Positions 15,846-23,549 of a stretch of 64,000 nucleotides of DNA are shown piece after piece (within the stretch, counting starts at the first letter, position 1; the number at the start of each line of letters is the position of its first letter). Position numbers and translations under genes: made by a program. The notes beneath the pieces are model-generated. The model saw only the letters and a program-made list of their open reading frames with translations, was not told the origin of the DNA and searched no databases. Source of the stretch: BS750m-G57 sp964607575 (lineage in GTDB: Bacteria > Planctomycetota > Phycisphaerae > SM23-33); contig CAZSLS010000011.1 of the NCBI GenBank assembly GCA_964607575.1, forward strand, positions 1-64,000, written 5' to 3'.

Positions 15846-18071
15846 TCATCTGTTAGCGTAGAGGATAATGTTGCGTACGATTTTGAAGGCGGAATCCGGG
15901 GTGTATCCGTCCACTGCCAGCGAAGGGTGCCCGACCATTCCGGCGGTCAGGTCCAACTCCGAAAACAGGATACCCGGTCGCCCGCCGACGAGCACCGCAT
16001 GAATCTGGGGGTATTTGTCGGCGATTACCCGGCGCGTATGCTGGCGGAAGTTGACAGTTTTAATGGTGTTTCCCTCGGCGCTGTACAGCGGCGATGAGTA
16101 CGCCAACTGGCGGGGCCTGTTGCGCCTTCCCGGAAACATCTCTTTCAGGGCGCTGCGAACCGATCGGGCAAACGGCTTGACTCCGCCGTAACTCCGCCCG
16201 TTACCCCCCGCCACGTCGATAAAAACAGTACCGCCGCCTTCGACGAACGATTTTATCGCCGACTGCTCGGCCGCTGAAAATGTGACCGCATCCGTACCGG
16301 TCATCATCGCCAACTTCACGCCGGAAGCGGGAAGATCCGTAATTGCGATCGGGTCGCCGATCTCCAGTTTGATCTTGGCGCGATTCTTCATCTTTATCGT
16401 CAGCGCCTTGTCGGACATCGGTTCGGGGTTCCAGTTACCGCTGTGCTTGAGACGTGATATGCGAATAGTCTTGCTCGTCGCGCCGCCCCCGTCTTTGGCC
16501 CAGTGGCTCACTCCGCGATGACGCAGATTCTTCAGTTGTCCGGCCACGTACTTCGCGATATTCGTGGCGGCCCTGAAATGTGCGCCGGATTCTGTGGTGA
16601 TAACGCCGGCCTGCCAGCGTGCGGCCATGTCCGTGTCGGTATGGATGATCAGCGGTCTGACACCGTTGCTTATCGCCTCGAACTTCAGAACCCGGGCAGG
16701 CAGATCGTAGTAGACCTTGTTACCGTAGAGTTCGTGCGTGGCGGGCAACTTCTTGATCTTGTAATCGGGAAGCATCTGCTCGTACATCTTGCGCATAGCA
16801 TCGCTGAAGGCGGTACCTCCCCCAAACGTCGACTCTGTGACGGTCAATATGGTTCCGCCCTGGAGAACGAAGTTTCGCATTTTGCTGACATGGGCATCGG
16901 TGAACGCCGGTGCTTTTGACCCGGTTATCACGAGTATCGGCGCATCGTGCCAATCCCGGATGGGCATTTTCAGGTCGACGATCTGCCAATTCAATGTCTG
17001 TTCGTACTCCTTTGACATCCATCGCGTCAATGCGGCAAGGTCGCGCGGGCGGTTGTTCCAGTCGCCATTGTACATCAGCTTGTTGAACAGCACCGGATGC
17101 TGCCCGCGAATCAGGAACAGCATCGAAAATGCCGTCGCGTACACCTCGCCCCACGATCCGTCGGCTTTCTGGCTTCCCAGGAGGGCGGTGGCGCCTTGCT
17201 TGTACCAGTCCTTACCGTTGAAGTACTTGTATCCACAGGCGAGCCCGACGCGTTCGATACCGTACATGTAGTAATTACCGTGTCCTCCACCCATGTTGGC
17301 GAAAGTGCTGTCGAGCCTGTTGACGCCTTTCTGAATGGTCATCAGCGCCGGGAAATCTTTGGCTCGGGCGGGCTTCTTGACGAATGTCTGGGCGTAGAGA
17401 TTGTCGACGCATACATACATGCTGGCGATGCCCGCGGCGGTCATGGTGGGCTTGTTGCCCGTACCGCGATAGTTCCATCCGCCTTCGGGCGACTGCGTAC
17501 GGATCCAGTGGTCCATGCACTTCTTCCAGACGCTGGTGCGGATATTTATATCATTGAGGCTGCCCGCCCACATAGCGAGCAGACCGAACTGGCTGGTAGA
17601 GTTGTCGCCGCCGGCCTTGGGGGAACCGCCGGTCTCGTAGTGAAAGCTCCCGTCCTGCGTGGATTCTATCACCTTGCGGATATCGCTCTTGAGGTCTTCC
17701 TTGTACTTGTCGAGCGTCGTACGGTTAGCCACTTCCCAGGCATTGGCACGCATCCCGAGACAGTAGATCATCTTATCGGGCGTGTCCTGCATCCACTTGA
17801 GAGCTTTCACCATCTTCGCTTCCTGCGGGTTGATACCGCTTTCCAGCAGCGCATAGATCGCCATTGCTCCCGGTCCGGTGAGATACCTCTCGCCACCGTG
17901 AGAAGGCCAACCCCCATCGTCCTCCTGCTGAGACAACAGGAACTTGGCGCCTTTTTCGATAGCCGCCTTCACAGCGGCGTCTGAAAACTTGGGGGCACCA
18001 AGCGCACCGCTGCTGATTGAAAGAAGTACGGACACTAATACACAGCCTGAAATTACGGCCGATTTTCGCAT
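15846..18071 (-). CDS. Secreted prenyltransferase-toroid repeat protein with DUF4159 domain
   Basis: The 741-residue protein has a signal peptide (residues 1-25, ending SGALGAP). The alpha/alpha toroid region at about residues 28-360 resembles squalene-hopene cyclase and prenyltransferase repeats (AKFLLSQQEDDGGWPSHGG, SPEGGWNYRGTG, GSQKADGSWGE). A C-terminal DUF4159-like Rossmann region follows (about 370-741: DWHDAPILVITGS, FVEGGGTVFIDVAGGNG). The combination is common in Planctomycetota and its biochemical role is unknown; the cyclase DxDD catalytic motif is not evident. The start at 18071 has AGGAG 8 bases upstream. Its stop lies 8 bases from that of uxaC (convergent). Confidence 0.8.
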   Translation of the reverse strand: MRKSAVISGCVLVSVLLSISSGALGAPKFSDAAVKAAIEKGAKFLLSQQEDDGGWPSHGGERYLTGPGAMAIYALLESGINPQEAKMVKALKWMQDTPDKMIYCLGMRANAWEVANRTTLDKYKEDLKSDIRKVIESTQDGSFHYETGGSPKAGGDNSTSQFGLLAMWAGSLNDINIRTSVWKKCMDHWIRTQSPEGGWNYRGTGNKPTMTAAGIASMYVCVDNLYAQTFVKKPARAKDFPALMTIQKGVNRLDSTFANMGGGHGNYYMYGIERVGLACGYKYFNGKDWYKQGATALLGSQKADGSWGEVYATAFSMLFLIRGQHPVLFNKLMYNGDWNNRPRDLAALTRWMSKEYEQTLNWQIVDLKMPIRDWHDAPILVITGSKAPAFTDAHVSKMRNFVLQGGTILTVTESTFGGGTAFSDAMRKMYEQMLPDYKIKKLPATHELYGNKVYYDLPARVLKFEAISNGVRPLIIHTDTDMAARWQAGVITTESGAHFRAATNIAKYVAGQLKNLRHRGVSHWAKDGGGATSKTIRISRLKHSGNWNPEPMSDKALTIKMKNRAKIKLEIGDPIAITDLPASGVKLAMMTGTDAVTFSAAEQSAIKSFVEGGGTVFIDVAGGNGRSYGGVKPFARSVRSALKEMFPGRRNRPRQLAYSSPLYSAEGNTIKTVNFRQHTRRVIADKYPQIHAVLVGGRPGILFSELDLTAGMVGHPSLAVDGYTPDSAFKIVRNIILYANR

Positions 18072-18122
18072 GCGAGTGACTCCTGTCTGCGGGGGTTCAT
18101 GCATTATCGGTAGGATATCTTA

Positions 18123-18150
18123 ATTATAACAGTGGAAGCTCTAATGACAA
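18123..18150 (-). promoter_or_regulatory. Strong putative promoter for the toroid/DUF4159 gene
   Basis: TTGTCA (18145-18150), a 16-bp spacer and a perfect TATAAT (18123-18128) on the minus strand; leader of about 45 bases. Confidence 0.65.
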
Positions 18151-18269
18151 GAGGTAACAGGTACACTTTTTTCCGACGCCTCGATAAAAACACGCCTCCC
18201 CACGCCGTCAAGGCGGGAGTATTCCATCGTAACCAAAGACAACTTCAAACGGACCGCCTTTTTTGTGGC

Positions 18270-18298
18270 TTGCAGGAGGCTCCCCCAGCCGGTATTCT
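18270..18298 (+). promoter_or_regulatory. Weak promoter candidate for the flotillin operon
   Basis: TTGCAG (18270-18275), 17 bp, TATTCT (18293-18298). Only 3 and 4 of 6 consensus bases match. Confidence 0.25.
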
Positions 18299-18392
18299 TA
18301 CGAGGCAAGTGTCGTCCGGGGCGTCTCGACCGGCGGGCAACGCTGATCGGGTACATCCCCAGCAGCGAATCGTAATGCAGGGAGATTCAGAA

Positions 18393-19091
18393 ATGATTGC
18401 AACGTTTTCACAATGGTGGACGGAGATGGACACAATCACGCAGGTATTCTATGTCTGCGCCTCGTTTTTCAGCGTCATCTTCATCTGGCAGTTCGTGGCG
18501 TCGCTGATCGGTCTGTCCGGCGGAGATATGGATGTTGACGGCGCAGTTGACGCCGACTTTGATATCGACGGTGTTGACGCCGCCGACGCGGCAGATGCAG
18601 TTGACGCCGCCGACGCCGGAGATGCCGTCGACAGCCTCGATGCGTTCCGCCTGTTCAGTATCCGGGCGATACTGGCTTTTTGCACGCTGTTCTTCTGGGC
18701 GGGCGCAATGTACCTCGACCAGGACGTGTACACGCCCGCAGCGCTGGCGTATGCGTTTGGATGGGGGCTGGCGGGATGGCTCATCGTGACCCTTCTGATC
18801 AATTGGATGCGAAAACTGGCAGAAACGGGTAATCCGCAAATCGCCAGTTGTGTCGGAACGCGCGGGGCGGTCTATATGGATATCCCCGCCGACGGTATAG
18901 GCAAGATCAGGGTTACCGTCACCGGGGCGATGTCCATGGTCGACGCGCGCAGCGCCGGTAACGTGGCGATCGCGTCCGGTGCACCCGTAGAAGTTCTCCG
19001 CAAGCTCGATGACACCACAGTGGAAGTCAGGGCGGTAGATTCCCCAACGCCCGCCGAGGCAACCGCAAACCGAAAGGATGATGACAAATGA
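18393..19091 (+). CDS. NfeD/YuaF-YqiJ-like membrane protein with Asp-rich insert
   Basis: The 232-residue protein has a membrane segment at about 18-38 and an aspartate/alanine-rich stretch at 43-83 (repeating DAAD/DAVD units). Two more membrane segments lie at about 89-108 and 113-137, and a C-terminal small beta domain at about 150-215 resembles the OB-fold of NfeD-family proteins. Family membership is supported mainly by context: the next gene, overlapping by ATGA, encodes a flotillin, and NfeD-type proteins such as YuaF and YqiJ are usual flotillin partners in membrane microdomains. GGGAG 9 bases upstream fixes the start. The acidic insert is unusual and might bind cations. Confidence 0.7.
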   Translation: MIATFSQWWTEMDTITQVFYVCASFFSVIFIWQFVASLIGLSGGDMDVDGAVDADFDIDGVDAADAADAVDAADAGDAVDSLDAFRLFSIRAILAFCTLFFWAGAMYLDQDVYTPAALAYAFGWGLAGWLIVTLLINWMRKLAETGNPQIASCVGTRGAVYMDIPADGIGKIRVTVTGAMSMVDARSAGNVAIASGAPVEVLRKLDDTTVEVRAVDSPTPAEATANRKDDDK

Positions 19092-20602
19092 GCAATATTA
19101 TTGCATCGACCATACTGGCCCAAGAAGGCGGTAACGGGATACCAACGGCTGTTATTCTGATGATCATTCTCGCCGCGGTCGTTATCGGCGTGGTGATGTT
19201 CTTCGCGCAGCGCTACAAACGCTGCCCATCGAACAAGATTCTGGTTATCTACGGTAAGACCGGTAGCGGAGCTGCCAGGTGTGTCCATGGCGGGGCGGCG
19301 TTCGTCTGGCCGCTCATACAGGCGTTTGACTACCTCGAACTCGAACCGTTCGTCGTTCCGATCGACCTGACCAACGCCCTGTCGCTGGAGAATATCCGCG
19401 TTACCGTGCCTACTACAGTAACCGCGGCGATCAGCAATCAGCCCGGTGTCATGCAAAATGCAGCGGTGCGTCTCCTGGCGCTGTCTCGCGGGCAGATCCA
19501 AGCCCAAGCGCAGGATATTATCCTCGGTCAGATGCGTGCGGTCATCGCCACGATGAAAATCGAAGAGATCAACCAGGACAGACAGGCGTTCCTGGCCAAG
19601 GTCAATGACGCGGTCTCATTTGAACTCGAGAAGATCGGTCTGTACCTGATCAACGTTAATATCCGCGACATCGATGACGAGTCGGGATACATCAAGGCCC
19701 TGGGGCGAAAAGCCGCCGCCGAAGCGATCAACCAGGCGAACATCGACGTCGCCGAGCAGGAAAAATCCGGTCAGACCGGTGTCGCCGAACGCCAGAGAGA
19801 CACCCGCGTTGCCGTCGCCGACGCCAACGCCACCGCCGATATCGGAGAAGCCGGCGCTGACCGCAGCAGACGACAGCAGGTCGCCGCCCTCGAAGCCGAA
19901 GCCGTAAGCGCCGAAACCGTCGCCGACTCCAAGAAAGCCGAATATCGCGCGAACCAGAGCGTTGCCGAACAGGAGGCGAGGAACCGCTCGGAGTCCGCGG
20001 CCAGACAGGCAGACGGCGCCATTCGCGTTGCACAGGAAGAGGCGGAAAAAGCCGCCGAAGAAGCTCGCGCCATGCGCGAAGAGGCCCGCCTGAATGCGGA
20101 AATCGTCGTGCCCGCAAACGCCCAGAGAGAAAAGGTCGTCATCGCCGCCGACGCCCAGAAGCAGCAGGCCATACGAATCGCCGAAGGTCAGGCCGAAGCC
20201 ATGCTCGCCAAAATGACCGCAGAGGGAAAAGGCGTCCAGGCAATACTCGACGGAAAAGCAAAAGGCTACGCAAACCTCGTCAGTTCGTGCCAGGGCCCGC
20301 AGCAACTCGCCTCCCTGCTCATCGTCGAGAAACTCGCCGACGTTGCGGGTATCCAGGCCAAGGCCATCCAGGACCTGCCCATCGAGAAGATCATCGTCTG
20401 GGACGGCGGCGGAGACACACAGGGAATGTCCGGACTCGGGCAGAGAATCATGGGCGCCCTGCCCCCGATGCACGAACTGGCCAAACAGGTCGGGCTGGAC
20501 CTGCCGGAGTATCTCGGAAAGACTTCGTCAGATGCGACGGGCGAGGACAAACCTCCCGCCGAACCAAAGCAGGCCCCCAAGCCTGATAAGCAACAGGGTT
20601 AA
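19088..20602 (+). CDS. Flotillin-family SPFH protein (YuaG/YqiK type)
   Basis: Flotillins scaffold membrane microdomains. The 504-residue protein has an N-terminal membrane segment (about residues 18-40), then the SPFH/band-7 domain (about 45-210: KILVIYGKTGSG, VTVPTTVTAAIS, INVNIRDIDDESGYIKALG). A long alanine/glutamate-rich coiled coil follows (about 212-400), then the flotillin C-terminal region (ADVAGIQAKAIQDLPIEKI, GLGQRIMGALPPMHELAKQ). The tail is a Pro/Lys/Gln-rich disordered segment. It overlaps the NfeD-like gene by 4 bases and is followed 19 bases later by a third gene, forming a three-gene operon. Confidence 0.9.
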   Translation: MSNIIASTILAQEGGNGIPTAVILMIILAAVVIGVVMFFAQRYKRCPSNKILVIYGKTGSGAARCVHGGAAFVWPLIQAFDYLELEPFVVPIDLTNALSLENIRVTVPTTVTAAISNQPGVMQNAAVRLLALSRGQIQAQAQDIILGQMRAVIATMKIEEINQDRQAFLAKVNDAVSFELEKIGLYLINVNIRDIDDESGYIKALGRKAAAEAINQANIDVAEQEKSGQTGVAERQRDTRVAVADANATADIGEAGADRSRRQQVAALEAEAVSAETVADSKKAEYRANQSVAEQEARNRSESAARQADGAIRVAQEEAEKAAEEARAMREEARLNAEIVVPANAQREKVVIAADAQKQQAIRIAEGQAEAMLAKMTAEGKGVQAILDGKAKGYANLVSSCQGPQQLASLLIVEKLADVAGIQAKAIQDLPIEKIIVWDGGGDTQGMSGLGQRIMGALPPMHELAKQVGLDLPEYLGKTSSDATGEDKPPAEPKQAPKPDKQQG

Positions 20603-20621
20603 CAGGCGCCGGAGATATATA

Positions 20622-21404
20622 ATGGCTAAATCGAATTCCAAACCGCAGTCACCCGCCGATGCGCTGAGCGATCTCGTGGCCGCCGCAAAGGCCCCCACCA
20701 CCGCCAAGGCTGCCGCCGTCGCCTCCACATCCCAATCAGATCAGCCCCAACCCCCGCAAACGGTTGCCGAAGCACGCGCCAGATCGCAACGGGGGCTGGA
20801 GCTTCTCACCAACGTTATCAAGGCGCTGGAGGATGCATCCAGGACGATAACCGTCGCCGGAAAGCACACCAGATCCGCCATCGACAACACTTTCAAGCTA
20901 TCCCACGCGAAACTGGAAACCGCCGCGGAAAACGTCAAGCGGTCCGCCGACAGCGTCGCATCGACGAATAACCGCATGGCGGCCACTATAAAGAAGCTGG
21001 GAACCGTGATACAGAATCTCACGGGCTCTATCACCGGCGGAATTGATCCAGCCGATCTTGCCGAACTCAAGGGTCAGCTTACCACGATCAGGGATACACT
21101 CGCCAACCTCCCGGCGCCGCCGGAGGCGAGCGAACCAGCGATCGACATCGAGGCTGTCACCGAATTACTCCAACCGCTCAAGACGACGGTGGAGGAAGCC
21201 CTGACCACCGCAAACAACCAATCCGACCAGACCGCCCAAACCACAAACCGCGCAGCACAGGATCTCAAAGAATTCACCAGGCTCATCGAAGGGCGCACCG
21301 GAAAGCTCACAATTCTGGTCTTCCTGTCCCTGGCGTGCAGCATATTCGCGGCGCTGTGCGCATTTGCGGGCATTCTGACAATGCTGCTAAAGGCGGGCAA
21401 GTAA
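20622..21404 (+). CDS. Hypothetical tail-anchored protein of the flotillin operon
   Basis: The 260-residue protein is not a family I recognise. It has an Ala/Pro-rich N-terminus and a central helical, probably coiled-coil region (about residues 45-215, with repeats of the kind ESVASTNNRMAATIKK). A single hydrophobic segment sits at the extreme C-terminus (LTILVFLSLACSIFAALCAF), which suggests tail anchoring in the membrane. GGAG 7 bases before the ATG at 20622 fixes the start; an upstream extension would only run through the flotillin gene in another frame. Being third in the operon suggests it works with the flotillin, perhaps as a coiled-coil partner, but this is inference. Confidence 0.7.
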   Translation: MAKSNSKPQSPADALSDLVAAAKAPTTAKAAAVASTSQSDQPQPPQTVAEARARSQRGLELLTNVIKALEDASRTITVAGKHTRSAIDNTFKLSHAKLETAAENVKRSADSVASTNNRMAATIKKLGTVIQNLTGSITGGIDPADLAELKGQLTTIRDTLANLPAPPEASEPAIDIEAVTELLQPLKTTVEEALTTANNQSDQTAQTTNRAAQDLKEFTRLIEGRTGKLTILVFLSLACSIFAALCAFAGILTMLLKAGK

Positions 21405-21424
21405 ACGCCGCCCTCGCCTCGTTC

Positions 21425-23332
21425 TCAATCGCGGTCGAGCCGCTCAAATCTGAAGGCCTGCCTCCTGGCATTGAGAACGCGTACCGGCGGACGAATCGGA
21501 ATCGGGGGGACCGGCTGGACCCCGGGCGGAGGCTTCGCCTTGTCGTCCGAATCGCCGGTCGGCTCCGGACGGGTCAGGGATGTCACCATGCCCGTGGGGA
21601 TGCTCAGACGTATCTCGGCGCCAACTTTGAAACCGATCTTATCCTTGTCGAGTCGCCCGCGAAGGACCGTACCGTTAAGCATTTCGACTGTCGCGAGGAC
21701 CGGGGCGTCAGCTTTCGGTTTCTTGAAGGTGATTTTCCTGAACTTGTCGAAAGCAATTCTGGCTTCACCGAAATCCGTGGTCAGGCGGTAGCCCTTGTCG
21801 CTGAGTAAGCCCATAAGCTTGTCGGTGTTGTTCAAAAGCAGCTCGCAGGCCTTGCCGGACGGCTTGTCCTCGTCGGAAAAGAACATCAACGCTACTTTAT
21901 CTCGCGGGACGTCAACACTCCGGTTGCCCAGCTTGAGCTGCAAAGCCAGCTTCTTGCTCTCGAAGTTCCCCGAAACTCGCGACCCGTCGATGAATGAAAC
22001 GATATAGGCGCTCTTGGCGCCCTTCTTCTCGTTGCGAGCGATCTCGAGCAACTCGGCGGGGGCCAGTTCGAGCGTACCATACTTCGCCTGGAAGCGAAGC
22101 TTCATCGTCCCCTCGCCGGTCTTGATCGCAAGCATATCGCCGGTATCGAACGATACGTACGGGCCAAGTTCCGCCAAATCGTCGGGCTTCTCTTTGCTGA
22201 TGCGGAATGACCACTGCTTGACCTTCTCGATGGGAATGTTGAGTTTTCCCCCGCTGGGCAGCGCCAGGTCCAGCTTGACCCCCTTGGCGATTCCGCCGAT
22301 AACCTGCCCGTTGGTCAGAACGAATCGCAACTGCCCCTTATCGCCGACCGCCATTCCCAGCAACTGGGCCGCGGGCAGTTCCATCTCGCCCAACAGGGTC
22401 GATATCTTGAATGACTTGTTGCCAACGGTCCCCAGCATCAGATCGCCGTTGGCCAAGACCACACGATCCGATTTTTCGCGCCTGTCGAGGTCAACGCCTT
22501 CTACCCATCCGCCGGCCCTGATGTTGAGGATCATTTTACGCACCGAGCCCGGCAGATCTTTCAGAAGCGCCTTTGTCGGGAATTTCTTCATCATCTTTTC
22601 GAGTTCCGCCGTATTGCGGTTCTGGGCCTCGAAATGGCACAGCACCACGGTTTTGCCCGCCGGAATGGTGAGATTGTAACGCGTGTATATCTGGCTGCTC
22701 GAGACGCTCACGGTCGGGCGGATCTTGGCATCGGGGCTCGTTACAACGTGCAGCGTCGGCGTACTCCGTGAACTCGAGCCCTTGGTCCAGATGGCCCAGT
22801 CTTTGGCGCCGAACGTTCTCTGCCCGCTGCTGGTCTTGGACTGCGACACCGAGTATCGCACGTTGGTGTAGATCGCCACCTGCACTTTGATCGCGGATCC
22901 TGTGGGGTTTTCCAGGATCTCGAGCCACCTGGCGATGGGATGGTCCTTGTAAGCCTTTATGCGGCGGTAGATGGTGAGGTTGTTTCGTTTCCATGGCCCC
23001 AGTTCGAGTTCGCCTTCCTTATTGGTCCATCCCTGGTAGTTGGGCGTCTGAAACTGCGAACCGCCCACCTGGAGGTACATCCCGCCGGAATAGGAATAGG
23101 ACGTCCCGCGATATACCGAGCCGTAATACTGGATGTCCCAGCGATTGCCCGCCGAATCATTCATGACGTGATAGCTGCTGCTTCGGAAGTTGATCGAGGA
23201 GTTCTGCTTGATGTGCAGGCCCGGGCGCTTACCTGTCGGCGGACCGCCCCGTGCCGAATCCGACATCAAACCCATTCCCACCGCAAATAACGCCAGTTGA
23301 ATCAGCCATACGTTTGTCTTGCCAATATGCAT
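21425..23332 (-). CDS. Secreted protein with six ~50-residue beta repeats
   Basis: The 635-residue protein starts with a hydrophobic, signal-peptide-like segment (residues 7-28). Residues 40-260 form a beta-rich domain with no family I can name. It is followed by six tandem repeats of about 50 residues starting near 288, 334, 391, 443, 496 and 546. Each runs roughly as strand, (N/D)G-x-(L/V)-x-G, strand, L-x(5)G-x(1,3)-(L/I)-x-(L/V/I)P, L (for example LANGDLMLGTVGNKSFKIS and FIDGSRVSGNFESKKLALQL). The C-terminus is proline-rich (PPPGVQPVPPIPIRPP). The function is unknown. A promoter lies at 23384-23411. Confidence 0.72.
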   Translation of the reverse strand: MHIGKTNVWLIQLALFAVGMGLMSDSARGGPPTGKRPGLHIKQNSSINFRSSSYHVMNDSAGNRWDIQYYGSVYRGTSYSYSGGMYLQVGGSQFQTPNYQGWTNKEGELELGPWKRNNLTIYRRIKAYKDHPIARWLEILENPTGSAIKVQVAIYTNVRYSVSQSKTSSGQRTFGAKDWAIWTKGSSSRSTPTLHVVTSPDAKIRPTVSVSSSQIYTRYNLTIPAGKTVVLCHFEAQNRNTAELEKMMKKFPTKALLKDLPGSVRKMILNIRAGGWVEGVDLDRREKSDRVVLANGDLMLGTVGNKSFKISTLLGEMELPAAQLLGMAVGDKGQLRFVLTNGQVIGGIAKGVKLDLALPSGGKLNIPIEKVKQWSFRISKEKPDDLAELGPYVSFDTGDMLAIKTGEGTMKLRFQAKYGTLELAPAELLEIARNEKKGAKSAYIVSFIDGSRVSGNFESKKLALQLKLGNRSVDVPRDKVALMFFSDEDKPSGKACELLLNNTDKLMGLLSDKGYRLTTDFGEARIAFDKFRKITFKKPKADAPVLATVEMLNGTVLRGRLDKDKIGFKVGAEIRLSIPTGMVTSLTRPEPTGDSDDKAKPPPGVQPVPPIPIRPPVRVLNARRQAFRFERLDRD

Positions 23333-23383
23333 AGTCCGTTGTCTCTCAAGGGGACGCCGCGAATTCGGTCAGTATTTCCATAC

Positions 23384-23411
23384 ATAATACGACGCTCTCG
23401 GTAGCATGCAA
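23384..23411 (-). promoter_or_regulatory. Putative promoter for the six-repeat protein gene
   Basis: TTGCAT (23406-23411), a 16-bp spacer, TATTAT (23384-23389) on the minus strand; leader of about 45 bases. Confidence 0.5.
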
Positions 23412-23419
23412 GTTCCATA

Positions 23420-23455
23420 AACTCCCGTCACTTCCGAAATGTACGGGCGGGAGTT
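23420..23455. repeat. Inverted repeat AACTCCCG-N20-CGGGAGTT between divergent promoters
   Basis: Perfect 8-bp arms at 23420-23427 and 23448-23455. It lies 9 bp upstream of the minus-strand -35 box and 35 bp before the plus-strand one. It may be an operator serving both genes, or an RNA hairpin. Confidence 0.45.
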
Positions 23456-23489
23456 AACTGCAATCTCGCGATCCATTCAGCGCGGGGGC

Positions 23490-23519
23490 TTCCGCTGGCG
23501 GGGCACAATCACCTATAAT
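23490..23519 (+). promoter_or_regulatory. Putative promoter for the glycogen-debranching gene
   Basis: A perfect TATAAT (23514-23519) with a poor -35 TTCCGC (23490-23495) 18 bp upstream; leader of about 24 bases to the ATG at 23550. Confidence 0.4.
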
Positions 23520-23549
23520 CGCGATATGCGACGTGCCGATGAGTAATTT

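Larger units (their letters stand above)
18072..18392. other. Divergent intergenic region, DUF4159 gene / flotillin operon
   Basis: The 321 bases hold a good minus-strand promoter (18123-18150) and a weaker plus-strand candidate (18270-18298). A CTCCC...GGGAG hairpin lies near 18196-18219. No gene is recognised. The plus-strand frame of the NfeD-like gene stays open from 18132, but that stretch has no coding character and the ribosome site supports the start at 18393. Confidence 0.55.

Noticed and set aside
18132..18392. Longer N-terminus for the NfeD-like protein
   Set aside because: The extension is unlike a protein, overlaps regulatory DNA, and GGGAG lies at the right distance from the ATG at 18393.
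20343..20621. Longer N-terminus for the third flotillin-operon protein
   Set aside because: It would run through the flotillin gene in another frame; the ATG at 20622 has GGAG 7 bases upstream.
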